The notes beneath the pieces were generated by a model, which saw only the letters and a program-made list of their open reading frames with translations, was not told the origin of the DNA and searched no databases. DNA of 64,000 nt from Acanthornis magna (lineage: Eukaryota > Chordata > Aves > Passeriformes > Acanthizidae), in NCBI GenBank assembly GCA_036785705.1, contig JAWUZG010000160.1, forward strand, positions 186,001 to 250,000, given 5' to 3'. Both the position numbers and the translations under genes were made by a program. Below are positions 21,805 through 38,889 of this stretch, piece by piece; the stretch's first letter is position 1; every line of letters begins with the position of its first letter.

Positions 21805-24800
21805 ATGGCCAGGGACAGCGGGATGGCCAGGAAGGTGGCGCTGCTCCTGTGGGATGAGTGCCCCATGGATGGGCCCTGGTGAGGCAGAGAGCGGTGGGGA
21901 GGGGCACAGGGGGGCTGTGGGGTCCCCTGAGGTCCCCAATGCCAGCTGAGCCATTCCATGGGGGTGGACTCTGGTGTGACCAGAGCCATGGCATGGCCCT
22001 GGGGACAGGAACAGTAGGACAGGAGTAGGGGAACTGGGATGTGAGGAGATGAACAGGGGAACTGAGATGCAGGGACAAGGATGGGACAAAAGGAACCTTG
22101 GGGCTGTGGCAGCTGTGGGGACAGGGACAGGGAGACAGGGATGCAGGGACAGGGACAAGGGGACAAGCACATTAAAGATGGGCCATGGGGACAGGGGCCA
22201 TTGGAATGGGATCATGAGCACAGGCCATGGCAATGTGGCCATGGAGACACATGCTGTGGGGCTGGTGGAGGTAACGTGTGCCAGCATGGTGGTGTCACCA
22301 TGGCCGGGGTGTCCACAGTGTCCCCATGTCCTGCCCCAACCTGGGGTGTCTGAGGTGTGCCTGTCCTCAAGACCTCTGTGCTAAACCAGTGTCCCCATGG
22401 GGACAGTTTGGGGACAGACCCCACACTTCATGCCCTGGGTGCCGCTGTCCCTGCAGGGCTACCCCCACCCATTATCTCTCCCTTCTCCCTTCCAGCCCAG
22501 ACCCTTGGCCTCGCTGGTGAGTCCTCAGGGGGATGCCATGTCCCCACCCTGTTGTCCTCAGCCCAGTGGTGGCCGTGGCAGGCTGGTGTCCCCCATCACC
22601 CGCAGGTGCCCAGACCACCCAGCTCCTCGTGGAGCCCCCCTGGACACCAGCGGTGCTGTGGGACCGGGTGACACTGACCTGCCAGGGCTCAGGGAGCCCT
22701 CATGCCAGAACCTGGTACAAGGATGGGAAGCGCTGGGGGAAGAAGGGACCCGACCACCTCACTGTCACTGAGAGTGGCACCTACAAATGTCAAACACCCA
22801 GTACTGGGCTCAGCTCCACTGTGACAGTCTTAAATGGTGAGTGGGGATCTTGAATTATCAGGGTGGCCCCCAATTGTTCTGGGTGGGCTCCACTCCATGG
22901 GTGCCCTCCTACCCCTTGTGTTGGGAGCCTGTCCCCTGTAAACAGAGACATCTCAGTGCACCCCAGTGCATCCCAGCATGATAGGACCCATGTGGTGTCC
23001 CTGGGATCCTCCCACGCAATGGAGCCTCTCCCCAGTGATCCCCTGTGCCATGGGGACTCACCTCGGACCTGTCCCGAGCCCCTCAGTGTGACAGGACCTC
23101 CCTGTCCCACAGACCGGCTGGTGCTGCAGGTGCCAGCACGGACGCTGCTGGAGGGGGACACGGTGACACTGCGCTGCCGGGTCAGGAAGGACACATTGGT
23201 CAGCAGGGTGCAATTTTATTGTGGGGAGAAGGATGTGGGGGGATCCTTCAGCAGAACAGGGATGTCCCTGTCCCCCCTGCAGCTGCACCACAGTGGCTGC
23301 TACCACTGCAGGGGCTGGGTTAGCATCGGCTGCTCACTGTCAGCACCAGTGACAGTGAAAGTGCACGGTGAGCACCTCCACAGCTGAACTCCAATATCCC
23401 AACACCCGCACAGCCATTTCCCAGTGGATTCAGAGTCACAGTCCCCACCTCCCATCTCCTTCCCAGAGCTCTTCTCGGTGCCGGTGCTGGAGGGTCCCCC
23501 CGAGCCCACCGAAGGCTCCCCCCTGAATCTGAGCTGCCTCAGCACCCCCAGCCCCCTGCGGCCCCCAGCCCCCTCCTGCACCTCTTCTACCGCGACGGGC
23601 AGTTGGTGGGGGGTCCGCAGGTGTCCCCGCAGCTCCTGGTGCCCGCCGTGGGGGTGTCCCACTCGGACAATTAGAGCTGCGAGGTGCGCTCCGAGTGGGG
23701 GGCCGTGCGGAAGAGCAGCACCCGGCTCCGCATCACGGTGCACAGTGAGTGCGGGGATGGGCACGGCAACCCCGACAGCCTCCCCGGGTCCCCCATGCCT
23801 TTTCAACACTCTCTCTGTGTCTTTCCATCCCTTCCCAGGTCCCTCTCTGATCCCTGCATCCCTCATTCGTTCCCCCCATCCCACCCTAATTACACGTCTC
23901 CCTCTCTTAGGTCCCTCCATTATCCAAGTTCCCACCATCCCTCTCTGGGTCCCCAAAACCTTCCCTGTGGTCCCCTCCAACCCTCTCCATGTCCCCGTTC
24001 CCTATGTCTCCCATCCCTCCCTGGGGTCCCTTCCATCCCTTTCCAAGCCTCTCCTGAATCTCTGGGCCCCTTTCTTCCTCACTGAGATCCCCCCATCCCT
24101 CTCTGATCCTCCCCCTCCCTGACCCCTTCACTGCTCCCTGCTGGCCCCAACCCCTCCCGGGTCCCCAATTCCCCTCATGTCCCCCCACAGGGGTCCCAGT
24201 CTCAGGGGTGTCCCTGTCAGCGCAGCCCCCTGGGGCACAGGTGGCACTGGGTGACCGCCTGGTGCTGAGCTGCACGGTGGCTGCGGGGACAGGTCCCCTG
24301 TCCTTCTCCTGGCACCAGGGGAGTTCAGGGGCACTGCTCACTGATGGCCCCCACCTGGAGCTGCATCATGTTGGGGACAAGGACAGTGGGCACTACCAGT
24401 GCCAGGTCAGCAACGGGGACAGCATGGCTGAGAGCCCCACACTGAACGTCACCGTCCTGGGTGAGTGGGACCCCTGGGCTTGGGGTCCAAGCCCCAACCA
24501 CCCCCCCACACCCCCCCAATTCCACACATTCGCATCTAACCTTATCTCCCTGACACCATCCCCAACCCACCCCAGGTCGCAGCCCCCACCACTGGGCGTC
24601 ACAATCCTGGGGTTACTGGGACCATCTGGGTCCTGATATCGCCACCCAGGACACCCCACCCATGAGTCCCTCATCCCCCTTGTCACATCAGGTCAAAGTC
24701 AGTGTGCTGAGCGTGACCCTCTTGGGGGAGTCCTAACCCTTGGATTGGGGTGATGCCCCCCATGATATGCCTCATCCAGCCGATCACATCCCACCCACAC

Positions 24801-26401
24801 ATTCCACACCCCCCACCAGGTGACGATGACCATCACCGTTGGACATGGTCCTGGGTGAGCGGGACCCTCAGGCTTGTGGTCACCCCATTCACAGTATCCC
24901 TCATCTCACCCTCATCTCACCCTCATGTCACTCTCATCCGATCCTCATCCCATCTGTCACATGCCCTCATCCCACACAGGTGAGGATCCCCACCACCATG
25001 GGTCACAGTCACAGGTGAAGGGGATCCTCTGTGTCCAGGTCCCACCATGCACAGACTCCCTCATCCCACCCATTCCACCATCATACCCCCATGCTGGGTG
25101 CCAGCCCCTCCCCCAGCCTCAGCCCCGTCTCTCTCCCCACATGGCCCGTGGCCAATGCCACCATCACCCCTGGCCCCCCAACACACCAGGTGTGCGCAGG
25201 TGACCCCGTGACCCTGCCCTGCTCAGTGCAAGTGGGCTCAGCACCTGTCACCTTCACCTGGCTGCGTGACGGGCAGGAGGTGGCCTGGGGTGCTGTCCTG
25301 GAGCTTGGGGACGTCGATGTAGGACATTCGGGCACCTACCAGTGCATGGCCACGAACCAGCTGGACGGGCACCGCGTGTTCCAGGCGCTCAGCCCAGAGC
25401 TGGCCCTGGAGGTGACACCACAGGCACACAGGGACACAGGTGGGGTCACACGGGGTCACTGGGGGCTGCAGCACCCCCGAGACAATAGGTGACCCCAATG
25501 TGTCATGTGTCCCCTCTGTTCCCAGCAGTGGCTGAGGGGATTGGAAGGACCTTCCTGTTCCTAGTCCTGCTCCTGGGTGTCATCGGCAGCTGTCACTGGT
25601 GGCACCGCATGGGTGGGTGATAGTGGAGGGGGACAGGGGTCCCAAAGGGCAATGGGACGTCCCCAGTATGGAGGGGTGATGGGATGGCAATCAGTGCCCC
25701 TGACCTGGGGGAGTTGAGCTCCCTGGTGACCTTGCTCAGGGTCCTGGGGAGCTTGGGGGCATTTTGAACGATCCTGGGGTGTCCTGGAGGGACCTTGAGG
25801 AATATTGGGGTGCCACTGGGAGCTCCTGGCATTTTTGGGGAGGTGTTGTAGGATCATGCAAGGATGTTGGTGGTTCTTCAAGGACCCTGGGTGATTCCCC
25901 ATCCCTGCCAAGCTTGGGATTATGGGGGCTTTGGTGGTGCTCAGGGGTACTGGAGGGAATCTGGGGTACAGTGAGGGCTCAGGAGGGATCAGATGCCATG
26001 GGGATCCCATGATCACACCCCAACCCCCTTTTCCTTGCATCTGCCAGGAAGTCCCAGGACAGGTGAGTGGGGGGCTCTGGCCATGACTCCCCTTTCTCCC
26101 CTCCCCAGACACCCCCCCCCACATCCCTTTATCCATGCAGGGCTTTCCTGGAGCCCCTGTCCCCTCTGAAGGAGGTGGAGGTGCTGGACACTCATGTGGT
26201 GGGCACTGCGCAGGCAGAGGGTGAGTACAGGGGAGGGACCAGGGACATGTAACCCACGGGTGCCACCCCCTACCCAGGTCCCCCCAGCTGGTGTCTCTTG
26301 CAGGGCCCCAGATGGGTACCCTGTTCTCCCTCCCCGCAGGAACCACAAGTGATCAATGCGGAGCTGCCAAGACCCCACAAGTGACTGCATGGCCCCAGTG
26401 A
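21805..26401 (+). pseudogene. FCRL: Gene D: FCRL-type receptor pseudogene
   Basis: Exon relics: signal 21805-21853, signal-2 22496-22516, D1 22606-22836, D2 23113-23367, D3 23467-23744, D4 24191-24460, D5 25143-25439, transmembrane 25529-25612, tail 26045-26062, 26141-26220 and 26304-26401. D1, D2, D4, D5 and the helix read open. Lesions: signal donor GT is AT; D3 lacks one base and has a stop where the Tyr of the Tyr-x-Cys motif should be; D5 acceptor AG is AT; first tail acceptor AG is AT. The first ITIM tyrosine is Asp (VLDTHV) and the second is Asn (VINAEL). A functional full-length receptor is unlikely. Its D5-to-tail part is nearly identical to gene I, and its D4-D5 intron to gene H. 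Confidence 0.75.
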
Positions 26402-26419
26402 CATCTACGAGAAGATGTT

Positions 26420-26475
26420 GTGACACTGGGGGGGCTGGGGGTCACTGGGGGTCACTGGAGGTCACTGGAGGTCCC
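26420..26475 (+). repeat. G-rich short repeat after gene D
   Basis: Units of GTCACTGGGGG/GTCACTGGAG follow the gene D stop, matching the position of the 10-mer arrays after other copies. Confidence 0.55.
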
Positions 26476-26599
26476 CATCTCTGGGCACCCACACCTCTGT
26501 TTTTCCCCTCATGGCCCCATGGGTTCCCAGCCTGACTTGGGAGGAGATCATGAATGCGGGGTCCCCATGTGGAGCTGCACAGCGTGGCCAGTGCTGCCC

Positions 26600-26830
26600 A
26601 TTCTCCCTCCCAGTGCCAGGGCGGCACAGCACCCTGTTATTGGGACCAAAATGAAGCTTTTTGGTTAAACTTGCAGAAATGGTTTTTATTTTTTCATCTC
26701 TGTTGGGCTTTAGGAATGGGATTCTCCAATTTCAGGCTTCTCCTAAAAACCAGGAGCTGCTGCACCTCCCCTCCAGTTGGAGGCACAAGAGGCCTGGTAG
26801 AACAGTGGGAGTTCAGGGCAAAACTCTGTA
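26600..26830 (+). repeat. Conserved gene 3'-flank block (after D)
   Basis: Shortened copy of the block at 3560-4080, containing the TTTTTGGTTAAAC segment. Confidence 0.6.
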
Positions 26831-26896
26831 ATTCAGTGTGATCATTCATTCCCAGACAATGGTGAACTCTGGATTCTGTACCGGAGACTCGGGAGG

Positions 26897-27640
26897 TGTC
26901 TTGGTTTGAAAGACAGGTGTCTGCCAAGGAAGGCAGGAACCTTCCTGGGATGAAAAATATGACCGCCTTCCCTCCAAATTATTATAACTTTGAAATTACA
27001 GAGCTTTCAGGCAAAGATAAAGGAATAACAATTGTTTACTAGGACATATATGTGTTACAAGACAAACAAACAACAAGAGCAGCAACGACAAACAAAACAG
27101 AATCCCAACAACAGCCTTCTCTGGGTGGCCAAAGCGCCCTCCCCTTTGGTGCAGTTCTGGTCACAGCCAGCAGGGGCGTTGGTGGCTGCCGGGTGGGCGG
27201 GGCAGGTGTGATGATTCCCCCGCGGCTGCAGGGGGCGCTGTGGGATGAGCTCAGCCATCTCTCTCCACCAGGCAATGGCGGCTCAGCCAATGGAATGAGA
27301 GAAAATGGCTCCCTTTGTGAAACGCATGGCAAGCAGCCGGTCTCAGCACAACTTCAGGTTGTGAACTGGGCTGTAGCAGGAACCTCGGAGCAGCGGGCTG
27401 GGCAGCAGAGGCGAACATACCACCCAATTCTCGCAGTATCTCTACACTTCCCAAGAGAAAACCCACCAGCTAAGAGACTGCAGCAAACTGCACCCCTTTC
27501 CCCTCCTCCCCATCCTGGCTACATCTTTCATCTCATAAGTACTTGTCCTTCTCATCCCTTCGGCAACAAAAGAGAGAAAAATTCCCTGAGTAAAAGGAAA
27601 AAAAGAAAAATTCTCACCTTTAAGAGGAGATCCATGCATA
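26897..27640 (-). mobile_element. LTR-like repeat (TGTC..GGTTTGAAAGACAG family)
   Basis: Starts TGTCTTGGTTTGAAAGACAG and shares the full left part with the 43671 and 55047 copies. In minus-strand sense the left end reads as a CA-terminated LTR end. The right end is approximate. Confidence 0.55.
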
Positions 27641-28074
27641 GCCATGAGACTTTATGGTTCCCTTTAGGACCCCATTGGTGCATGCCACAGCAGTGTTTGC
27701 CTGTGGATAATACAGAGTGAGGAATGTTCCTGAGTGTCCAACAGGTCCATGGCATTCTTCCCTGGCTGCTGGGCAGCAACCAACCCACAGGAAAGGCTTT
27801 TCCTGGGCCATATTTAGGAACTCTTCCCATTTTTCTCATTCCCACCCTGAGACTTGATTTACTTCCTATGTATTCTGCTCCCAAAAGGGAACAATTCTGT
27901 CCATCCTTGGACCACTGCACAGCAATCTGTGGAAATGCCCATGTGTCCCTCAGGGTCTGTTTCCCTGGAAAATCCACTCCATCCTGCCCTGAATTCTCCT
28001 GCCTGGGCACTCCCTGCTCCTGCTCTCACCCCCTGATCCCTGGATCCAAGTGTGGACAGCCACTGCTCAGTATT
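27641..28074. other. Duplicated spacer, inverted relative to 19450-20320
   Basis: No gene seen. It keeps the empty site (27801-27820) matching the LTR-like insertion at 19686-20150. Confidence 0.5.
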
Positions 28075-28700
28075 TCCACACTTTTTCCTCTCGTCTGGTG
28101 GCCACAGCCAGAAACCCAACAGTCTTTCTGGAAGCTTCCAAAGGGCTGCAGGTTTTGTGCAGGAAGGAGGAGGGTCCAGGTCAGGTTGTTGAGCAGATTG
28201 TTGTTGTCTTTGCAGGAGTTTTGGGGCTCTCTCAGTCCCTAGGCCAGAGGGACAAAATGATCAATTGCTGCATTTCCGGACTGCTTCCCTCACAGCTGCC
28301 CCTGCAGGGGGGGTTTCCACCCAGCCCTGCTCTCAAAACCATCACAGGCCCTCGCAGAGCCACTGCTTGGGCTCCCATTGGTTTTTGTGCTTCTTGCAGG
28401 GCTGAGCAAACCACAGCCAGGCCTTTTTCTGCCACACAATTCTCACCTTGGAGCAGCTCTAAAACTGTGAGAATCAAAGCCAAGGGGGCGGCTGGGAGCC
28501 TCAGGTCCTGGCTGTCCCCTGGGGCTGGCCAGAGCAGGGCTGACCAATGGCCATCCCTGGGCAGTGGGGCTGTGCCATGGCTGGGCCCCAGCCTTGGATG
28601 GGCCCAGGCTGCAAGGAGGAGGAGTTTGGGAGCTCCTTCCTGCCTGGGGCTCCATTCCCAAGCTGCTCTTCCCGACTCAGATCCTCCCAGGGATGAGCAA
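28075..28700 (+). repeat. Conserved distal upstream block (E copy)
   Basis: Inverted relative to the B, C and G copies, hence in the same orientation relative to plus-strand gene E. Confidence 0.7.
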
Positions 28701-29412
28701 GAAGGGAGATGTTTGGAACAAGTTTTCTCCCAAAACCCAATAAACCTGAAATGTCCCAACCCCTCAGGACAGAAACCCCATGGGGGGATGGAGAGCAGGA
28801 GAGGTTGGGGGCAGCCCCCAACAGCTTCACAAGTGTTTCATCTGGAGGGCCTTGTCCATCTGGTTCGCAGCACAGAGGCGTTGCAGGGTTTGTAGGGATG
28901 GTTGTGGGCTTTGGGTGTTTTTGGGGTGTCTGTACCGTCCCTGACTGACACCCACCCCATGTCATCCCCTACTGTCATTTCTGTTGTGCTTTCTCTCCCA
29001 CAGAATGGTCTTGGTGGGCTGTGGGATGGGGTGGAGGTGCTGCACCTGTGAGGGTTCCCAAAGGGGGATTGAGGGCTCCCAAATGGGCAGGGGCAGCCAA
29101 TGAGGGGTTGTGGACTTGGCACGTCACCCCCCAATTTGGGACAACCCAGAGGTCACTGCACGCCACTGGGGACAGCAGAGGTGGGCAAGACCCCCACCAA
29201 ATGGGGGTCCCCAGGATGTGCCACTCCTGGGACAGGGACTTCCTCAGGAAATGTGTCCAGGGACCCCTCCAGAACTGCCATCGGCCTGGACAGGACCCCT
29301 CCAGCAGGGATGTGTCACCCCAGGGACAGGATCCCCCTGGATGTGCCCCCCAGGACAGAACCCACCTCTCCCCCCCAACTCTCAGCACAAATGGCCTCTT
29401 CCTTCTGCTGCA
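28701..29412. other. Gene E distal 5' flank
   Basis: No gene recognised. Resembles 58250-59178 upstream of gene I. CCAATAAACC occurs near 28737 and in the I copy near 58287. Confidence 0.45.
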
Positions 29413-29434
29413 GGAAAGGGAAAGTGAAAGTGTT
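29413..29434 (+). promoter_or_regulatory. ISRE-like element upstream of gene E
   Basis: Contains GAAAGGGAAAGTGAAAG, three GAAA boxes in register, about 0.95 kb before the gene E ATG. Among the best-preserved copies, next to the most complete gene. Confidence 0.65.
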
Positions 29435-30385
29435 GTGGAGGCATAGCTGGACACGGCCATCCCCACAGGCCCCCAAACCTCCCTGCACCCCCAGAGCCCC
29501 TTTTTTTACCTCCCTGGGGTCCCCCCCACCCATTCCCTGCTCAGGTGCTCCCTGGGATTGTTGAGCCAGTAACTGGGGGTGAGGGGCTGTGGCACAAAAG
29601 TGAGGAAAATAAGGAAAAAAATAGAAATAAAGAGAGGAATAAGGCAAAGGTGGTGGGAGGCACTGAAGCAGAGCTACCCAGGACCCCCCTGTGATGCCTG
29701 CCCACGCTACAAACACCCTGGAGGGGCAGTGCTGGGCTCTGGGTCACCCCAAAATCTGAGGCACCCTGTGAAGGAGCTGTGCCCCATGTGACCACCCAGC
29801 CACTGCCCATCCCTGAGACCCCCATTCCCCTTGGAACCCACCCATGGGACGCCCATTCCCTCTGTCCTACTTCCCTAGGGATCCCGTCTTGGGACTCCCA
29901 TTCCCCATAATCTACATCCTCTTCATCCCATCCCTTTGGCCCCCCATTCCCTCAGGACCCCCATCCCTGGGACCTTCATTCCATGACACGAATTCCCTGG
30001 GGACCATGTTCCCCTGGGACCCCCACCCCTGGAACCCCCCTTGCATGGGGACCCCCATTGCCCAGACCCCGATCCCCTGTGACTTCCCCTCCACCTCTGT
30101 CCCCATTGTCCTGGGACCCCATCCCTGGGCACCCCATTGCCCTGGGACACCATATTAGCTCCTCACATCCCCTGAGCCCCCCACACCTGCGAACACCATG
30201 TCCCACCAGGTCCCACCATGTCCCCAGCCTGTCCCCTGCTGTGTCTTCACCCTGCTCCCGCCCTGTCCCCAACCAAGGACCACCTACATGAGGGGATGAA
30301 ACGTAACCTCGCTTCCTTCCCCTTCATCCAAAGAGCCGCCACCCAGGGGACAGGTGGCCCTGGCAGCGTGTGACAGCCAGCCCGG
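29435..30385. other. Gene E proximal 5' flank
   Basis: No coding gene. Low-complexity CCCATTCC/GGGACCCC-rich sequence shared with other copies' flanks; may include the 5' UTR. Confidence 0.45.
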
Positions 30386-34928
<4,543 letters not shown>

Positions 34929-34959
34929 CTATTGCTCTCAGAAAATACAGGGGCTCCCC

Positions 34960-35450
34960 ATTCCCCCTCTCAGTACCCCCATCATCCCAGTGGCTTCCTG
35001 TTCCTCCTTCCAATGCCAGGGAGACACAGGACCCCTGCTTTTGAGAGAAAAATGCAGCTTTTTGGTTAAAGTGGCAGAAATGGTGTTTCTTTGTTCAGCT
35101 CTCTCAGCCTTTAGCAATGGGATTCTCCAATTTCGGGCTGCCACTAAAACCAGGGGCTGCTGCCCCTCCCAGTGGAGGCACAAAAGGCAAATAACCCAAA
35201 GGGCTGAGAGAAGAACAATTTCCTACAAAGAGCAATGAGAGAAGAAACCCAACAGCAGCAGCAACAAGATTCAGAATCAAAAGGGTCAGAAAAGGAACGA
35301 TTTCCAGGGAGAGCTCCCGACAAGGGAGAAACCCTGGATGCTTCCCCTGGAATATTTCCTCCACCAGAGGAGCCCCTGCTCCTGGGAAGAGCCAGAGAGT
35401 CCCTTTCCACATTACGACTGATCCCAACTGTCTTCCCTCATGCATTCCTC
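34960..35450 (+). repeat. Conserved gene 3'-flank block (after E)
   Basis: Copy of the block at 3560-4080. It includes the site (near 35270) that is split by an LTR in the copy after gene H. Confidence 0.7.
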
Positions 35451-35461
35451 ATGTGCCCCAT

Positions 35462-35790
35462 TGTTGTTGTTGAGACGGACATGAAACCTAAAGGCTCACC
35501 AGAACAGCTTCCAGTCAAAGAAAGGAAGTACTCTTTATTTCCCAAGGCCTCTTTTTATACTATTTCTGATATTCATGTCACACATCCATTGGCTCTCCAT
35601 TCACCACCCCACAATGTCATTGACTACCTATAGTTAGAACAACATCTTGCAATAACACCAGCTGTGAATACCTGAATATCTTTGTTTTGAATTCTTGCTT
35701 GTTTTGAGCTAGAATCGATGCCTGTGAACAGAGGCAAACTAACAGTTCCCACTGCAAGTTAGATCTCACTGCACACCAGCAGTTCCCACA
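35462..35790 (-). mobile_element. Solo LTR with target-site duplication
   Basis: The 329-bp element has TGT...ACA ends and flanking CCCCAT (35456-35461) and GCCCAT (35791-35796), a 6-bp duplication with one mismatch. In minus sense a TATAAAAAG box (35552-35560) precedes AATAAA (35534-35539). The paralogous DNA at 56385-56405 has the empty site. A 6-bp duplication fits class II (ERVK-like) integration. Confidence 0.85.
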
Positions 35791-35796
35791 GCCCAT

Positions 35797-37030
35797 GGGG
35801 ACTTGATCCCCAGCTTTGCCTGGCCAGGGATGGATTGGGCAGGGCCAACTTGACTGGGAACTCCTGTGGTGCTGAGGGACCAGGGGGCCTTTGCTCCAGG
35901 TGTCTCCCAAGGGCTGAAGGTCCCAGCACTGCTTGCTCTCCGCGTGTTCTTTAACAGCCCATTCCAGAGTGGGATCTTTCCTGAGGCTGGGGCACCACAG
36001 GGAATGAGATCCATCCCCGCAGGGCCAGGTTCTTTGGCCCCTGTGTCTGTGAGGTTGTTTGGGGAATGAGTTCCAGGGTTGGATTCAATTCTTTCTGCAG
36101 ATTAAATACCTGCTATATTATTGACCACATTCATGGGAATCTGATGACATCCATCTTTCCTTTTCACTCCTAAAAACAGCATAAGTGTCCTCGAAGAACC
36201 CAGGCCAGGGATTGAGCTGTGGAATTGCCTGTGTCTCCACTGCAGCTCTGCCAGAGCCCAACGATGCTCTTTGGGCTCCCTGAAATCCCCTCTCCTGAGA
36301 CAATCTGTGCTAAGGATTCCCGGGGCCACAGGGCCAGTCCCAAGGGGCTGTTTTTGCCATTCCCACTCAGGGTCACTTCAGCTCCCAGCACAAGCCCTGT
36401 TGGGATCCCCCTGTCACCCCAGGAATGGAGATGGATTCTGTCCCTTCAGATCTCGATGGCATCAGGGGACATTGTGCCCCAGAGTCACCTAAAGCCATGT
36501 GCTCCTGTGGCTGTGCTGTGCCAGGCCATGGATCCACAGAGTGCAAGGGATCCCAGTGTCCCTTTGCCCCACCTGGCTGCAGCCAGGGCCCCTCAAGTCC
36601 TGATCATGGCACTCATTGCTCACTCCTTGTGAATCTGACTTGGAGGTCCCTTCCAGAGGATGGGAAGTGACATCATCCCTCCTGTTCTGACTGAGGACTT
36701 GCCCATGGGAAAATGGAGCAGATTTATCCTTGAAGAATTTCCCGCAGTGGTTGTTCTACTAAACTCCTGTCCCCGTGCTGCCAGGGCACAGGTGAGGTTT
36801 CCATCCCACTTCCTCGTGTCCTCTCTGTGGTCCTTGTTATGGCTTTAGGTTTCTCAGTGAATTTCTTCCCGTGATCATCGTGGAGACACTGGCAGGAGGA
36901 AGGGTTGAGTCCATGAAGGAGAGCAGCAAGTGAGCACACACAAAAGGCGTGGCTGATAGCCTCACACACCAACGGAATCATTTGGCCAGGGGAGGGCCAT
37001 AGGGGCTGGACAGTTTGAGCTGCTGGTGCT
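35797..37030. other. Intergenic E/F, duplicated block
   Basis: No gene recognised. 35797-36110 matches 56400-56700. 36180-36300 matches 4600-4700 (AGAGCCCAACGATG...). 36720-37030 matches 6200-6500 inverted. Confidence 0.5.
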
Positions 37031-37640
37031 GTGTGGCGCTCTAGGAGCGGGAGCTGTCCTTGGTGTCGGTGCCGGGAGCCATGCGCTCTCGCCCTGGGCT
37101 TTCGAAAGTGCCGGAGCTCAGCACCGCCATCGAGTTCTGCCTGTGCCCGCTGCTGGCGAGAGGATCCTGGCCGGCCCCGCTGACTCCGACTGGGGCAACG
37201 TCCAGTGCCGAGACCGGACACGGCCCGCGTGGGTTTGCAGGGGAGCACCCCCTTCTGTCCCTGCCGTGCCGGCGCCAGTTGTTACCACCCGGGCAAGTTC
37301 CGAGCTTGCATTGGACCCCCCCAGACAGCTTCGAGTGAGTCCCTGCAGCCTTTGCCTCCTGCAGCCTCCACAGCTTCCTGCCAGCTGTGGTCATAACCAC
37401 ACCAAAGGGGAAAAAATAGCACTCAGAATGTTGAATGCTTTCGTTATTGTGTCGTTGTTTCTGTTCTTTTCTGTTTCATTTTATATATTTTCTGCTAAAG
37501 AAATTATATTCCTTTCCTTACTTTTTTGCCTGAAAGCTCTGTAATTTTGAAGTTATAAGAATTTGGAGGGAGGGGTGTTCTTTCTATTCCAGGAAGGTTC
37601 CTGCCCTCTGTAGCCAACATTTCTCTTTTAAACCAAGACA
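37030..37640 (+). mobile_element. LTR-like repeat, inverted copy of 5522-6140
   Basis: Carries the AATTTTGAAGTTATAA core and ends AAACCAAGACA near 37640. Flanking sequence matches that of the 5522 copy, so this is a duplicated insertion rather than an independent one. Confidence 0.5.
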
Positions 37641-37966
37641 CTTTCCTATGGGAAAGAGCCATTCTTTCAGGCCAGGTGCCCACGGCTGAAAATGGAATTC
37701 TGCCGCCTAAAACTGTGAACCCGCAAGGTTTCCTCCCCAAAGAAACCTGCCAGGACCAACAACTCTGGTGGCCTTTGGACTCCCAGGGGCCACGTTTATG
37801 ATGCCTCCAAAACACTGAGGTGGAAGCATTTCCTTCCTCTGGAAAAGAGCCATCCTTCACAGGCCAGGTGTCCTTGGCCAAAAATGGGTTTCCACATCCT
37901 AAAATTATGAACTTCCAAGATTGCTCCCAGACAAAAGCTGCCAGAACCAACAGCTCAGGCTGGGGC

Positions 37967-37983
37967 AAGAAAGTGAAAGTGTT
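37967..37983 (+). promoter_or_regulatory. Orphan ISRE-like element
   Basis: Reads AAGAAAGTGAAAGTGTT, two full GAAA boxes, without receptor exons nearby; gene F starts 2.6 kb away and has its own copy. Confidence 0.45.
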
Positions 37984-38039
37984 GGGTTTGGCACAGACAG
38001 ACACCCCCATTCCCCACAGTGCCCTCACCCAGCCCCAAG

Positions 38040-38480
38040 CTCCAGCCCTGCCCAGTGCCCCCCATTGCCCAAGGCCCCATACCCTGCCCTCCCCGAACAG
38101 CCTCTGATCCCCGGAGCTGCCCTGGAGCCTCTGCTGCTCCCAGCCCTGGGGCTGGCGGGGGGCACAGGGAGACGGGGTGGGGGAGGCTGGGAGGGAGGCC
38201 CTGGGACAGAGGGGGACCAGGGACCCTGGGGAGGTGCCAGGACAGAGGCCCAGAGGCTCAGAGCGCCGGCGCAGGTGACAGCTGCCATCGATCTGCGAGT
38301 GTCAGGGCTGTCACAGGATGTGGGCACTAACGGTGGCAATGAGTCCGAAGTGGCTGTGACAGCGTGTCCGAAGCCTCTGTCGCGATGTGTCGGAATGCAC
38401 TGTTGCCATGGACACGCCCCTAACAGATCCTGGAACTCAAGGGGCGTCCGGGAACGGGCGGGGGAGGGGCGGGACTGCCC
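38040..38480. promoter_or_regulatory. CpG-rich module
   Basis: CG-dense stretch with GTGTCCGAAG/TGTCGGAA repeats, resembling 13080-13660 and 4880-5310. No gene recognised. Confidence 0.45.
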
Positions 38481-38889
38481 AGAATTGGGAAGGGCAAATC
38501 CAAGAGATGGCAGAGATGGAATTGCGGCAGCCAAGAGGAGCCAGAGGCTGCGAGAGGAACAGCCCTGCAGGCAGCGAGCTCAGGGAGGAAGGAGCGTGGG
38601 GGTGCGGGTGAGCAAGTGGAGATTCCCCGGCAGCCCGTGGGGGTCCCCGGGGAGCAGAGACCTCCCTGGAGCTGTGCAGGAGACTCCAGTGGAGCTGAGG
38701 ATGCCCAAAAAGGGCTGCAAGACCCTGGGAAGCCCCCGTGGAGCAGTTCCCGAGGGCAGAAGGTATTTTTAAGATGTGTTTCGTTTCCCATTTTCCCCAT
38801 TTTCATTGACAATAAATTCAATTAACTTCCACAAATCAAGTCCCTTTTGACCGTGATGGTGCTCTGGGACAGAGCCCACCATACCCTCA

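Noticed and set aside
28737..28746. Polyadenylation signal of an unseen gene (CCAATAAACC)
   Set aside because: No coding exons upstream on that strand; it lies in a duplicated 5' flank shared with gene I.
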